A stretch of DNA of 64,000 nt from Isoetes taiwanensis (Eukaryota > Streptophyta > Lycopodiopsida > Isoetales > Isoetaceae): NCBI GenBank assembly GCA_021234155.1, contig JAJEKV010000022.1:9180934-9244933 (forward strand), given 5' to 3'. Below the pieces are notes generated by a model. That model was not told the origin of the DNA, searched no databases, and was given only the letters and a program-made list of their open reading frames with translations. This document shows, piece after piece, positions 32,699-45,879 of the stretch. The first letter of the stretch is position 1. Every line of letters begins with the position of its first letter. The position numbers were made by a program, and so were the translations under genes.

Positions 32699-33942
32699 TT
32701 AGAGTGATCTGCAGTCTACTATAAAGTATAGAATAGTATCTTATGTTTTTTAGTTTTTCTGCTACAGAACAGGGTTGTGAATATGTGTACTGGGTGTTCC
32801 TGTAAAATGTTGACGGTATTATCATGATATAACTGTTTTTTTGGTATGTGAAAGCCTTATGGCATTTTTGTAAACAGGTTGACTAATATAATATAATATG
32901 GTTTTACATATGTGTTCATTGTTTATGTTCTGTTAAAGGAAGCAGTCTTTAAGTTCTGTTGAATTCGACTTCTATTTTCCCTTTTGATGTTATTATTCTA
33001 ATGATCCGATCCATACAATTCTCAAAGATCTTTGCTCAAAGATCTTTGCTCAAAGATATGCTATTCTTGCACATACATGCTTGACATAGCATGCAACATC
33101 TAAAAAACATTCCACTGTAATACACGATTAATACAAGTTTTCTTTAATACAAGTTTTCTTTAATACAAGTTCAGAAATGCTTCACTTGTAAACACAACTT
33201 CTACTTCAGACTTCTACATCATGACATTACCTATTGAATCTGCTTATTCAGAGCAAGTTAATTGCATGCAAAAGCCTCAGCCATGTTATTACTGTAGCAT
33301 AGGGTTTAGATACCAAAATGCTTGTGCATAATTTAGTGAAAGCAATTGCCGCTTGCTACTCACAAGGACTCTACAAAAAGTCTTGAAAACAATGGCTGTA
33401 TGCTTTGGATATGAGCAATTCCATTAGCAACCCCAAGAATGATCTTTCTAAATTTGATAGCATTCGGATATTAAGTATCCAAAATTTAGACCTCAATTCT
33501 CTCTTCGATGCAAATATGGATCTAATGTTTTCCTGCTTCCAATCTACAAAATGCAGAACGGATTTGCTGCTTCATTCATATGCACATGCTTTGTGTTGCC
33601 ATGTAAATACTGTACAATCTTTCCTTCTGCACATGGTTTTGGAGTACAGTTTCTAATACCAGCAGTGTCCAATGAATATGCAGGGACTTACAGGGCCAGC
33701 CCCATGTCAATACACATTATGTTCTAAGAAGAAGCAGAGATGCACATTACCATTTGCACTATAAACAAAGCATTTCCATAAAAATCTGCTGAAAACCATC
33801 ATTTGATAAAAATGTGAGGCAAAAGCCAAATACAAATGTAAGGCAAAAGCCAAATAGTCATTGAACAAAAACAATTTAATTCGTGTACAAATGACACGTA
33901 TCAAAATACTTCAGAGCTTCATAGTCTTCCACTCACTCAATG
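32699..33942. other. Intergenic, short tandem repeats only
   Basis: TCAAAGATCTTTGC repeats near 33019-33055. AATACAAGTTTTCTTT repeats nearly three times at 33131-33174. No gene is visible. Confidence 0.55.
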
Positions 33943-35449
33943 TCAATGATACCGATATTTCTTGAGAATGTCCACTGCTCTTTTAGAAACCTTATCCAGA
34001 AAGTTGGTCAATGGATTTGCTTTCGCATAGACTTCCACACTTTCATTTTCTAATAATCCTTCCAGCCAAGGTCTCAAATGTTCAGTAGAAGTCACCATCT
34101 ATTCGAGATGGTTGGTAAGTATTGGGACATACCATTGAATGCGGACTGTTTTTGAAACCATGGTACAGCATATCATCTATTAACAATGTATTCTTTTCAT
34201 TCCACACTCCCTTTGATTCCTGATATACCTTGCTCAACTCCTTCAACATAATAGGCTTTCTATCAATCTTGAACGATGTGTTTGTGCACTTTCCTGAAGA
34301 CCAAGTAAAATGTAATTTTACGTTTGATGACTTTGTTGAAACATTTGATTAATAATAAGATTGGCCGCCCGTCTTTGCTCAATCTTGTCCAAACAGCAAT
34401 CTCAAAGTGCTCCAAACACCAATCTAGAAGGTCCCTTGCCCTCGGACGCAACACAGCTAACTTTGTATGATTGAGGTGCTTTAGTTCTGCACCATCCATG
34501 ACACAGCTGGGCAATGGTTCCGTATTCTCAAATAGCTTCAACAAAACACCATCAAGCTCAAAAATAAGAAGCTTCTTGTGTGATTTGATCCTTTTAGTAC
34601 ATGGGGACATGGAAGGACTACCAAATGCCTCCCCCCGTTTACTTTTTCTGGTTGCTAAACTTATTGTATTTCCTACAGTAGAATGTAAATTTCAGCATAT
34701 ATTCAAACAAATAAATTTAAAATCAATCTAATAGGAGAACATTTTACCAGGTGAAATGGACTCTTCATATTGTGACGGATAAGATGTTCCATTCCTTGTC
34801 TTCAAGATTGGGCTACCCGATGGAGTGCGAACTTCACCGAGATTGTCATTCTTTCCTGCAACAACTACCCTATTGTCTCCTATAGATAACCGCTACATCT
34901 CAGTTATGATCATGTGTCATTACTATACAATCCCAAAGTTAAGACACTACCTGGCCCAATGGAGTTAGCTAATTTTGATCGACAAGAAGCAGTCTTTCCA
35001 TTGTTAGGTGGACTGCGCACATCATGTTTCTTTCCAAAAGGGGATGAGGCAGTGTCGCTGGCATCTTTCCCATTTGAGGCTTCTGGTTGGGGGCCTTTAG
35101 ACACTACATCATTAGTGCTATTATCTGATGTGACAATAACCAACATAAATAAACAAAGTAAGTAAGTCAAACCACTTGCATCCCTGTAACAGTCCATGCA
35201 ACATGACCCTAGCACTACAGTTTAACCAACCATGCAACTGGACACTACCACTAAAGTTTAACCAAACCACCTGTCAAACAACTTAAAACATTTTCTGTCA
35301 CAGATCCGTGTAAAGAATACCCTAGCAAAATTACATATAATTACCTTGGGGAAACAAGACTGCAGTGTTTGGTTCATTGTCTTCAACAGAAATCAGGTTT
35401 TTGCAGTTATCGTGAACTTCCATACCAGTTGTTGATTGCCCTTGACTAT
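33943..35449 (-). CDS. FCP1/NIF-type HAD phosphatase-like protein, with frameshifts
   Basis: Four minus-strand exons join in phase 1 with GT-AG introns: 35345-35449, 34951-35124, 34748-34855 and 33943-34672. The N-terminal exons encode a Ser/Asn-rich linker. The last exon encodes the FCP1/SCP-like domain: KKLLIFELDGVLL (motif I), VLRPRARDLLDWCLEHFEIAVWT (motif II), KLHFTWSSGKCTNT and NTLLIDDMLYHGFKN (motif IV, two Asp). Motif I has Glu where the nucleophilic Asp is expected, so activity is doubtful. Small frameshifts appear near 34366, near 34310 and at about 34098. Family members dephosphorylate proteins such as the RNA polymerase II tail. The true 5' end may lie upstream of 35449. Confidence 0.72.
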
Positions 35450-35905
35450 CTGTGTTGCATATGTATAATAAAATACACATGGTCATATTTTTTTGAAAAT
35501 CCTGCACATTAGAAAATATTAACAACTTTTGTTACCATTATTGTCCTTCTCTCTTTTTGTAAGAAATATTGTCCATCACGCCCTTCCCAACCTGTTAATG
35601 CGGTGCTCAAACATCTCGGCATAAGTTTATGATCCTTGGGATATGATACGGATGCTTGGGGTGGGAGCTAACACCTTTCATTGTCAATTTCTCTATTTCC
35701 ATATGTAAGTAACAATCATTAAGTACCTAGCGTGAGCTGAAAATAAATGAAAACAAACCAACCATGCGAATCTAGCGTTATGCTAATCTTCGACTCCCCG
35801 GCACCCCTTTAATCCAAGAAATCGGCCATGATTTTGACATGGTATGCCCACAATTCGTATAACAACATAATGTAGAGCAAGCAACAAAACAAAACGCCAA
35901 GTAGA
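35450..35905. other. No clear gene
   Basis: The stretch may contain a 5' exon or promoter of the phosphatase-like gene. I see no domain. Confidence 0.35.
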
Positions 35906-36519
35906 TTAATTCATTCGAAAACATATGAAATTGGAAGATGCTACACGAAATGTGCTACGCAACATGCCACATGATATGTGTGTCGCACTTTCGACAATAA
36001 TGATTGGCAAGAGCATCTCATCCGATTTGAGTGACACGTAACAAAATGGGATGCTTCGGCTCAAATTAATGCTCGAAGCTTCCTTCAAACTATCAACAAC
36101 GGCCAGGTGTTTGGGTAGGCAAACAAGGATCGAACTCAAAAGGTTGGCACATCTTTGGATCGAGATGCCAAAAGCCTTGTAAGGCGGTGGTCTCAATTTG
36201 TTTAGCTGCTCCAACTCGACATCTCCGAAATCTCCACAAGCATAAGTCATCGAGCTTGCTTCAAAGCTAGACGCAACTCTTCAAGCTCCCTTTTGTAGGT
36301 CAATTCTTGCCTCAACGCCCTCCTTCCACTTGCACTTGAGAGCTTTGTGATTAAATCTTGGTACTTTTTAATGTCATTGGCTACACGAACCTCCCTAGCC
36401 TCTAGACCTTTAATATTTTCTTTCATGACAATGCACTTATCCTCGCCAGATTCAGCTTCAATAGTCACATTGACATCATGTTCTGCAGTAGAAATCCACT
36501 CCTTCAATATCCTTGACAT
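35906..36519 (-). CDS. Unrecognised coiled-coil ORF pair
   Basis: Two minus-strand frames overlap by 4 bp: 36247-36519 and 35906-36250. The first follows a TTTCAG acceptor-like site and encodes a charged, helix-prone segment (RRALRQELTYKRELEELRLA) that probably forms a coiled coil. The second begins MTYACGDFGDVELEQL and has no known domain. They may be parts of one gene joined by an intron or split by an indel. No function can be given. Confidence 0.3.
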
Positions 36520-36819
36520 TTCTGAAATACAAGAGATAATTAAATTAGAATCTTAAATTAGATAAACAATTGATGGAATGAAGGTGCAAGTACATGCAAA
36601 ACATCTTGCTCTATTGAAAAAAGGTCAAGCATCTTGCCATCTAGTATAAAGAAAGAAAGCTCTAACATTTTGCTCTATTGCTTTAGACGTGAATAAACTT
36701 GAATTACATCAGTCAATGGGCTGGAAGATTAACCAGCCTATCAGCAAGAGTTTGAGTGCTCATTATGGTGATCTGCAAAAGCTTGGCCTATAGCTTCAGA
36801 GCATCTCGATGGCAAAGGA

Positions 36820-37130
36820 CACAAGCTGCAACTATATGACACAAGCTGCAACTATAGGACACAAGCTGCAAGCTGTGACTTGAGCTAGAAGACACAAGGT
36901 GCAAGCTGTAACTGCCTGATACACTCTCTCACTACGACTGTGACTGAAACTGCAACTACTAAGGCATGGTGCACTATGGCTAAGACTGAGACTGTAACTA
37001 GTAAGGTGTGGTGCATCTGCAACAAGCAACTGTAAGCTTCCAGCTGCAATCACACCTTCTGCGACCGAATAATCAAAATGGTTGTAAATATCAACTACAA
37101 CATGTGACTAAGCTTAAGCTTGTAGCTGTC
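36820..37130. repeat. Degenerate CTGCAACT-type tandem repeats
   Basis: GACACAAGCTGCAACTATA is nearly repeated at 36818-36878. Related CTGCAA, CTGTAACT and AAGCTG words continue to about 37130. No gene is visible. Confidence 0.6.
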
Positions 37131-37360
37131 AACTCATAACTACATGATTCTACCCCGTGAGCTTCAACTTTGGCTTAAAACATGCAATTATACCTTACAA
37201 CAACATGCCTCTAACTATGAATACAACAACTACTTCAACTCCATGTAGCTACAGCTAAAAATTAATTTATGTAGCTAAAGATAAACATAGTAATTGAATA
37301 TAAGAAGTCGCTATGACCTCGATTGGTTAAGAAATTAGCTACAAAATAGAGAAACAAGAA

Positions 37361-37624
37361 TCAAATAGTACACGGTATCTTTTTTTCATAATTGGCATCA
37401 TTCACCTTGGTCTTACATGTCACATTAGAGCTAATAAAGATTTGTGAAGAGGGCTTCTCAACAAGCACTAACGCAATTGGAGACAATGTCTCGTTGAGAA
37501 ACAACATTTGTCTGTCCCGCTTTTTCAGCCCATCGTCATAGTCACCGCTTTGAAAGTGCTCTACTCTTTTTTTTGCTGACTTTGCATGCTTGTAGAAACT
37601 CATCCAATTTATTTCCGCGACCAT
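37361..37624 (-). CDS. Unrecognised ORF
   Basis: The 87-residue frame contains YKHAKSAKKRVEHFQSGDYD and LIALVLVEKPSS-like hydrophobic sequence. Upstream open stretches (37640-37920) in other frames look coding-like but broken. I cannot assign a family. It may be an exon of a gene that also includes the 35906-36519 frames. Confidence 0.27.
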   Translation of the reverse strand: MVAEINWMSFYKHAKSAKKRVEHFQSGDYDDGLKKRDRQMLFLNETLSPIALVLVEKPSSQIFISSNVTCKTKVNDANYEKKIPCTI

Positions 37625-39429
37625 TGCAATGCAAGAGAAATGCTACACGCCAATGCTTGAGGCACCTGCCCTCCTAAAACCTTCTTTCTATCATGTATTT
37701 TCTTATATAGCAATAGGAACTCCTCCTTCTTGTTTTTTTTCAACAACTTTGAACACAGAACAAGACTTGCCATTTACCTTTGGACCCCACATCCTCTCGC
37801 ATGTCATTGTCATCAACATTCCTTTCCTCACATTTATATAACTCCTTAAAGGTCAAACCTCTGTTGCTCAAATCTGAATTTGCATAAGCTTTGAACCCGA
37901 CTCCATGAGATACAACTACCTACATGCACATCAAGAAGACAAGGCTTAACTAAATTTGCATAAACATTCAAAAATATGCACAACTAATTGTACACAAGAA
38001 GAGAGGCAGCGTTGTCTTTTTCAAATTTCCTACAATCATAGAGTAATAGTGTAATGCAAAAGATATAACATGGACTTATAAATTCTCATAATAAATCAGA
38101 GCAAGAATTTAAAGTTAGATATGGCTAGCTTGAATTAAAACTAACGGTTTTGTAACAATTGGCTAGAGATGCTTTATGTGCACAAGATCTATTATAGTCC
38201 TGGATTTTCCCTGCCAAGAGAGATCAACAATGCATGTGAAAACTTAAGTTCCAGCATTACCCAACAAGCTATCTAGAGAGATGACCACAACATGTATGAA
38301 ATTAAGACTCATCACTACATTACCCAATAAGAAATAAACGCCAAGTTTAACAAGAAAAGAAAGAAACTGCATTTGCCTTTTCCCTTGTTCCTGCTTGTAG
38401 CACAAACGTGGACAATAAAAAAGAAATCCCCATTCTAATCCTTTGATGGAATGAGAGAAAGTTCGAGGCAAAAACTTGAGAGTCATAAACTAGAGAATTA
38501 GCGGTAGGAAAGAAAAACCCGAGGGAAAGACCCGAGGGAAGACAAACCCGAGGGAAAAACCGAGGGAAAACACGAGGATAGGAGAAAACTTGAGGCCGCT
38601 TTAGGTATGTAACTAAGTGGGATGTTGAATCGTGAATGGACCCGAAGATTCGGCAGCAAAACGAATTCCCTCCCATCTCCCATTCTTGGTATTTCGTCCC
38701 GAGCCCTCCCTTTCCCCGTTAACTTCGGAAAATTCAAAATACAACCTAAATTTCCCACTAATTTTCCAACTACTTTCATAGTTCGAAAACTGACTTTTTT
38801 GACCCACTATATTGTGCTTGGACCCTTGTCCTGATCAGGAACAGGATGGAAGTGAATAAAATAATATGTTTTTTCATCAGATCTTGCTCATTCATGGTTT
38901 TTTGAAGTCGATTTCACATCTGGTCTACTTTGGTTGCCGATTACTGTGGTTTGTGGTCTTCATATATATCACAGAACTGTCCATCAAAAACACAACTTCC
39001 GTAAAAAAAAAGGGGGGGCACTAAAAGAAGTCCGTCTGTGTAATTTTTTTTGCCAATGTGTACTATATATATCCTACGTCGAGGGGGCTTATCCCCCTCC
39101 CTCCCAAAGGCACTATAATTCATACTTTTTTCAAACAGATGACGTTTTTAGGCGCCGTTTTCTTGATGAACGAATCTGTTCAATGGTAAAACATAACATT
39201 AATAAACAATCTGTTGAACTGTATCAACGTAAGAACTTGTTTCACGCCCTGAATTCAAGCCGAATCTGCAACTCCGTTAACCTGCTCCACCATAATGAAG
39301 CTGATTATTCCAAATTTGGCCTATAAAAGTATGTACAAAGTGAGAATAAGATCCAATCTTTTCAAAATCTTGCTGAAAGAATTTCATCTTTTCTTGAATG
39401 GAGTTCAATAATTCTTCAATGTAGCAACC
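37625..39429. other. Non-coding; left flank of the Merlin locus
   Basis: CCGAGGGAAA-type words repeat at 38519-38574. CACTATATTGTGCTT at 38804 resembles the end of the small Merlin copy. The segment 38854-38927 recurs at 51230-51304. The segment 39107-39219 matches the left part of the small Merlin copy at 20346-20455. The left edge of the element lies somewhere in 38804-39110. Confidence 0.5.
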
Positions 39430-40222
39430 TTTCTGAATTGCTTGAAAGGACTCGCACTACAGATGCTACAATTGCTCTGCATAGAAGTAGGGTTTTTACC
39501 GAAGAGGGGGAAGTGTGAGAATTGCAATAAGAGCATGAAATTGCGAGGCAATCTAAAGGGTTCAAGAGATGGAATCAATTGGAAATGCTGACGTAAGCGT
39601 TGCAGTTTCACATGTTCTGTTTGTAGAGGAACCTGGCTTTCTGAATACAAATTGACATTTCCCTAGATGTTGAGGTTGATGTATTATTGGAGCCTCAGAA
39701 TGCTATATGATGTAGCAATGAAAGATTGTGGAATTCATACTTATCAGGCAATGGTTAACTGGTATAACTGTTGACATGATAGTTTTGCATTGCAATCCAG
39801 GAATAGTGAGGTCAGTGGTGGCCCTGGAAAGATTGTGGACATGGACAAGAACAAGTTTGGTAAGAGAAAGTATAACAGAGGCAAAAGAGTTGAGGGGCAG
39901 TGGGTCTTTGGAGGAATTGAACGAGGATCAAACAAGATGTTCGTAGTGCCAGTGGAAGATCAGACAACTGATACATTAGTCTCTATGATGTTCAAGTATG
40001 TAGCACCTGGAAGTGTGATTTACTATGACTAGAGGGTATGACTCAGAATGATTAGAACAGTTAGAATACCAGCATTGCACAGTAAATCATAATCTGCATT
40101 TCAAAGACCCAGAGACTGGAGCACATACAAATATGATTGAATCAATTTGGGGTGCTGTAAAAAAGTCTCTTCCTCGATATGGCATCTGCAAAGCACTCTA
40201 CGAATCTTATTTTATGGAATAC

Positions 40223-42534
40223 TGTTGCCCTGCTATGGCAACATGGCAAAGTGCCAGCAAATCTTATTTATGTTGCAGGGAAAAGAAGATACTATGTTGA
40301 AGAACCAAGTGAAGACATTGAACTGGAATCAAGGTTACACATTGAGAGGATCTAAGCATCTAGAAGTTTGGAAGACCCCTATGAAGTTTGCAAGCTATTA
40401 AAGTGGTATCTTTTCTCCCTCATATTGTCATTTCTATTCCCTTACCTTACACTCCACATCTCCAACATTCCATCACCCCATACTATCATACACCTCACAC
40501 ATAGCCTTTTGTTCCATAGTTGACCTACCACTACCTAGGGCACATTTGCAAAGTTGTTACACCAAAAGGATTGCCTAAGCATCAAGTTCTACATCATCTT
40601 TTTCATCATATCATTCCACTATCACACACTCCATACCATGTGGCAAAAGGGGGGGGCATTTTATGCTATACAAAAAAAAAAGAAAGAAAGGAAAAAGCTA
40701 AACACGAGTTTGCCTAGTCACTACCTCCAAGTGACATGGCATGATGACTAGATACATATGTCATCACTTACAAAGCCACATTGGTCCACTCATCATTTGC
40801 CACTTCCACAAGTCATTCACCAAGTTGCCACCTAAGCAACAAGTGTCCACATCACCACATCACTCCATACCATTACATCACTTAACACCATTACATCATT
40901 CCACATCACCACATCACCTTGCATCATCAAATGATGACTAGGCAAATGTTGACCAAACCCAAAAAGATGGTCAACCATAAGATTGAAATGATTGACAAAT
41001 GTGCCTATTAGCCTTGTTTTTCCCCCATGCCACCTTACCAAATCCCATGTCTAATACCTACTAATTTTTCCACAAAAATCAAAGTATTGCATTTGAAAGT
41101 TTGATGATACCACCTGATAGCCCTCATGAAGTCATGCCAGCTGGCACAAAAATTTTGAAAAAGAGTGTGCATTGGTCTTCTAAATGGTTTTCTTGGGAAG
41201 CGTGCTTCATTTAAAAAATGGCAAAACCTACCTACATCTACCCCCATCTATCTACCCTCTCATCCTCTCGCCAAGTGGCGTCCCCACGGCATGCCAAGTC
41301 GAAACACGAGCCGAGGGCTTGGCGTGGGAGAAGACCACGTAATCAAGAGAGATGAAAATAGATCTCTATTTATACCTTGGCCTATTTTTTGATTCTTGCC
41401 TGTGGGATAATTGTTCTCAAGAAAACTTCGAACCCTAAAACCTAGCTTGCCAAGAACTGATTTTTTCTTGATCAAAATTTGAACAATCATTGCGGTGGCC
41501 AACCATTTACGTCTGCTACAGCCAAAGAAGTACCTAAACCAACCAAAAACATGGCCAAGATCCCGCATTTGCCAAGATCCGTAGGGAAACGAGTTTTTTA
41601 AAGGGATTCATTCGATGAAAAATTCGTGGGGCTTTTTGTGATTCAAAGGCAAAGTACACGAAGTGTGAAGTCGGAATTGATCTTTGAGTTCCTCCCGCCT
41701 TAAGAGATTGATCCTAAGGCACATTATGATTGATTTGTATCCAAAACTTCATGATTTGTGTATTTTAGAGATGTCCTGTTGATTGATCATCTTGATCATT
41801 GACATGATATCAAATGTGATGACTTTGATTCCAGTTTAATGAAAATCTGACCTTGGAAAATATCGTTTGATGCATTTATATTTGAATCAACTCTATAAAT
41901 AGGAAGAAAAAGCCATACCTCTGCATCTAGTTGCATACAAAAGCTCTAGCTGCATTAGTACGACCATTCAGGAAAGGAAAAGCTAAGAAAAAAGAGAAGA
42001 AAGATCAACCTGTTGATGTTTTATAGTCTGTCTCATTCTTCATGAACATTAGATGCTCAGACATGCTTCCCAAATTGCAGACTGAATTTTTTGATCTTGA
42101 AAATAGCATGCTCTTATTGTCAGAGACTTAAGTGTTCAATGCGAATTTAGTTGCATAAAGAATTCATCACCATTCTTATTTGACAAAATTTAGTGCACTG
42201 TCCAGTCCATTGACCAATTTCTGACTTGGTCAAGAATCATTATTTCTCACCAACCGTGAAGCTTCTATGCATAGACTTTCTACAGCACTTTCTTCAGATA
42301 TCATGGTGGTATGCTATGCTTGTTTGGGTTCAGAATGTCGAGCACATTGATCTCATTACTGTTAGAGTAAGACTAGTTTTTCGGCTTTTGGGAAACTAGT
42401 GAAATCTTGTTTTACGGAAGTTTAAAACAGATATTTCAACCTGAGTGATCACCTCAAGTGATCTGGAGGTCCTAGACCAAGATTAGTGCTTCTTTGACCT
42501 GAGGTTGATGGCTTAGCCAGGTTTGCCATCAACA
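40223..42534 (+). repeat. Gypsy 5' LTR
   Basis: This 2312-bp LTR has a likely TATA box (CTCTATAAATAGG, about 41891-41903) that would start the transcript; the equivalent site in the 3' LTR is near 50484. A CATCACCACATCA-rich stretch lies at 40850-40930. Confidence 0.95.
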
Positions 42535-42537
42535 TTT

Positions 42538-42556
42538 TGGAGGTCCTACCGAGATT
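42538..42556 (+). other. Gypsy primer binding site (Gln tRNA)
   Basis: TGGAGGTCCTACCGAGATT lies three bases after the 5' LTR. It is complementary to the 3' end of eukaryotic glutamine tRNA with at most one mismatch, judged from memory of that tRNA. Confidence 0.7.
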
Positions 42557-42579
42557 TCCACCTGGTTTACAAAGAACTC

Positions 42580-43740
42580 ATGGCTCCTAGAAGAAGTGAA
42601 CAACAAGAAGCTCCAGAACCATTGGAACCACAAGGAGTTCCTGTTGTGGCTGTGGGACAACCAAATTGTGCAATCCCACGGTATTTTGAGCTAAGTTTGC
42701 CCATTACTCCACCCATATTTGAACCAACTATGAATGCTAACCATTTTACAAGGTATTTGATGAATATTATAGAGATTATGGTTGTAAAAAAGGGTAGGTT
42801 TTTACGTTTTAAGAGATGCATGAAATCGATGAGGCATATGCTTGGTGTGAGCATGTGACCTCGAGTTATGGAATCTTGACACATATGAGAGTCTTGTGCA
42901 GCAATTTCTAGCTAGGTTTGGCAAAGGCATGCGCCCCTCAAGAGCTAGCAAGCGAACTCTGAGACTTTTTGTATAAGGGCGGTGAAAGTATTAACCACTA
43001 TGTGGAAAGGTTTAGTGCATACACGAGGAAATGCCAAAAGAGTCGGTACCTACTCCCACACTCTATTTTGTGGCTGCTTTCATTAAAGGGATTTGTCATC
43101 AAGACCTAAGGTGCACAGGAAGATGCTAAAAATTCAAAATCGGGGAAGGTTTTGATACCATACACAAAGCTTTTGAAAAGGCAACTAAAATCTCCAATGA
43201 TATGTCTTTTTTGCGATAACCATGTAAACCATTGTGCTGACCCTTTTTATCCAGATTATGAGCGGGAGTATGAGCATGTGCACATGTATGCGATTACAAA
43301 AAGAAAGAAGAAAATCCAAAGATGAAGAAGCTACACCTAAAATCAATGAATCCAAGAGTGAGATGGCCAAAATGTCACGAGACCATTGCAGAACCCGACC
43401 AAACAACTTTTGGAGTTGAAGAACGACAAAAAAACTTATCCTCCTTGTGCACATTGTTTCAAAGATACTCATCCTTCCGATATTTGCTATTCTACAGGCA
43501 TGCTTAAAATGTGGAAAGAAAGGTCATTTTGGAAAGATCTGCCACATGTGCAATTTACGCAAGGAAATAGGGCATCTTGAAGACAAATGTTTTGTCAAAG
43601 AATACTTTGACAAGCAAGACAAAGGCAAGAAATTGGAAGGAACATCGCCATTAGGTTTGTGGAGGAATATGAGGAGGCGGGGAAGAGATCATGGTGGTGC
43701 AAACAAGAAAAATGTTGGAAAATGGAACACCCGCAGATAA
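42580..43740 (+). pseudogene. Gypsy gag, frameshifted
   Basis: The frame opens MAPRRSEQQEAPEPLEPQG and breaks near 42858. A gag-like block in other frames follows (ARFGKG, VERFSAYTRKC). The zinc knuckle CLKCGKKGHFGKIC at 43501-43542 fits CX2CX4HX4C, and a second, altered knuckle (CNLRKEIGHLEDKC) follows. Gag forms the particle and binds the RNA. Confidence 0.75.
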
Positions 43741-44042
43741 AGGTATGAGCAAGAACATCCACATCAACAAAGAAGTTCGGTGTAATAGCTCCACCTCCTT
43801 TTTGAGAAGTTTAATAAAAAGGACAAAGAGCTAGATGAGCTAGATATGATCCTAAAAAGTTCTAAAGTAAGCATAGATCTCCTCACGCTTCTCGAGTTGC
43901 ACCTAGCTATAGAGAAAAATATTAAAGTGTAATGATGTTGAGCAGTTTCATTTCTTGATGTGCATGAGACAGAGAAAAAGTAGTATTAACTCAAGAAGAA
44001 AAAGATCCAGGTGCCTTTACTTGCTCGGCTAGTTTAGGTAAC

Positions 44043-44291
44043 TTGCATTTGTCTAGGGTCTTGCTAGATGGAGGCTCCCCATTAAATGTCATGCCTCAAC
44101 ATGTGATGAAGAAATGTGGTCTTCTTTGTCACTCAACCATCACCTGTCATATTGAGGTCATTCTCAATGCTAAAATAAAACCTATAGGACTAGTAACAAA
44201 GGTGCCAATAGAAATTGAAGGTATAATTGTTGAGGCAAGTTTCATAGTTGTGGCTTTTGAAGATAAGCGTGATGTGGCCCGACATATATGA
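44043..44291 (+). pseudogene. Gypsy aspartic protease
   Basis: VLLDGGSPLNVMP carries the D-G-G variant of the retropepsin active site common in plant Gypsy elements. The frame then continues through a flap-like region to a stop at 44291. Confidence 0.75.
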
Positions 44292-44534
44292 CTTGTTCTT
44301 TGGGGAGGAGGTGGTTGTCTCTTGTAGATGCTAGACACAATGCGGTCCAAGGGGCGATTAATACTATTTCAAATGGAACAAGAACGTAACTCTATACAAC
44401 AAAAAAATTGATGCTAATCTGTACAACTTTATAGAACAAGACATGTTGATTGAAGATGAGCCAGTGTGTTGAAAATGCACATTTTACGTCTATAAACCAA
44501 TAGAAGTCATACCCACTGTCTAGATGACCTTGGT

Positions 44535-44930
44535 ATGGAAGCAAAACTCAATAAAGGTGTGTTATGGTTTGATGGTGGAATTTCAATCAAATTGAATATA
44601 GCATCTTCTGCATTTGTAATAAGAAACTCTGCAATAAACTCTTATCAAAGTTGGCGAGTACATGAAGGAATCACTTCAAATATGGCTGAATATAAGGCAC
44701 TTATAGCTGGCTTAGAAGAGTCTTTGGCTTTGGGTTTAACTAATGTATCTATCTTTGGCGACTCTCAACTGATTTGCAGACAGGTGACTGGAGAGTATCA
44801 GACCAAAAACCAAGACATGTCGGGACTCAAAAGAAAGGGTATTGCAAGCTGCTGAGCAAGTTCAAAGGCTTGGGAGATCAAACATATACCTAGGGAGGAG
44901 AATTGTGAGGCGGATGCACTTTCTTGGCTG
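44535..44930 (+). pseudogene. Archaeal-type RNase H of the Gypsy element
   Basis: The order of acidic residues is complete: Asp in LWFDGG, Glu in NMAEYKALIAGLE, Asp in IFGDSQLICRQVTGEY and Asp in PREENCEADALS (after a frameshift near 44830). This is the plant aRNH type, known from the Tat group, where it follows the Gypsy RNase H. Here it precedes the reverse transcriptase. Confidence 0.78.
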
Positions 44931-45189
44931 TGCTCCTTGACTATTTGGCTGAGGGAGCTATAAATGAAGATGAATTGGACAAGGAAGATGCAACACAGCT
45001 ATATCCTATTCTGGTGATAGATGCACAGCAAGAAAAAGAGGTAAAAGAGTTAACCATCAACAAAAATGGGCAGGTAAGAACACTTTTTCTTGGAGACCTA
45101 TTTGATAGCAAAGATGAGGCTTCTTTAAAAATTTTCTTTGAGAGCTGGAAGGGCGTTTTTGCACAGGGATTATCTGAGAATTAGTGGGA

Positions 45190-45760
45190 GTGAGGACTGA
45201 TATCTGTGAGTTTGAAATAAAGATAAAAAAGAAGATGCTAAACACAGTAATGCAAAAACTCAGAAGAATAAATGCATCACTACTTACCCTGATCAGAGAG
45301 GAATTATTGAAGATGAAGGAAGCTGAAGTTATCAAAGAGATAACAAATCCTGACTGGTTGTCTTGCATTGTTCCATTAGAAAAAAAAAAAATAAAAGCAT
45401 TAGGATTTGTATAGATTACGAGGGGATTTAAACAAGGCCACTATTAAAGATTGTTATCCATTACCATTTACGGAAGAAGTGTTACATGCAAGCTACTTGG
45501 GGGAAAAAATATATTCTTTTACGGATGGATTCTCGAGGTTTCAATCAAATCAAGATAAAAGAGGCATCAAGCTAAGACCTCTTTCATAACCCCTTGGGGT
45601 ACTTTTGCCATGATGAAAATGCCTTTTGGCTTGATGAATGCATCTGCTACCTTTCAAAAGAGCAATGGATAAAATATTCCAAAGCATGCCAATGTCAAAT
45701 TTTATAGTTTTCTTAGATGATTTATGCCTAGGATCTTCTACATTGTAAACATATGGAGTT
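45190..45760 (+). pseudogene. Gypsy reverse transcriptase
   Basis: Recognisable parts are KEAEVIKEITNPDWLS, DLNKATIKDCYPLPF, FTDGFSRF, then PWGTFAMMKMPFGLMNASAT and NFIVFLDDLCL, the catalytic double Asp. Several frameshifts break it, for example at 45390-45415 in an A run and near 45540. Confidence 0.85.
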
Positions 45761-45879
45761 GCTAACAATGACAATGGAATTATGCGGGAAGGGTGGAGTG
45801 TGCTTGAATCCAAAGAAGTGTGTATTTCTCTGTTCTAAAAGGTGAATTGTTAGGTCATGAGGTGTCTACTCAAGGGATC

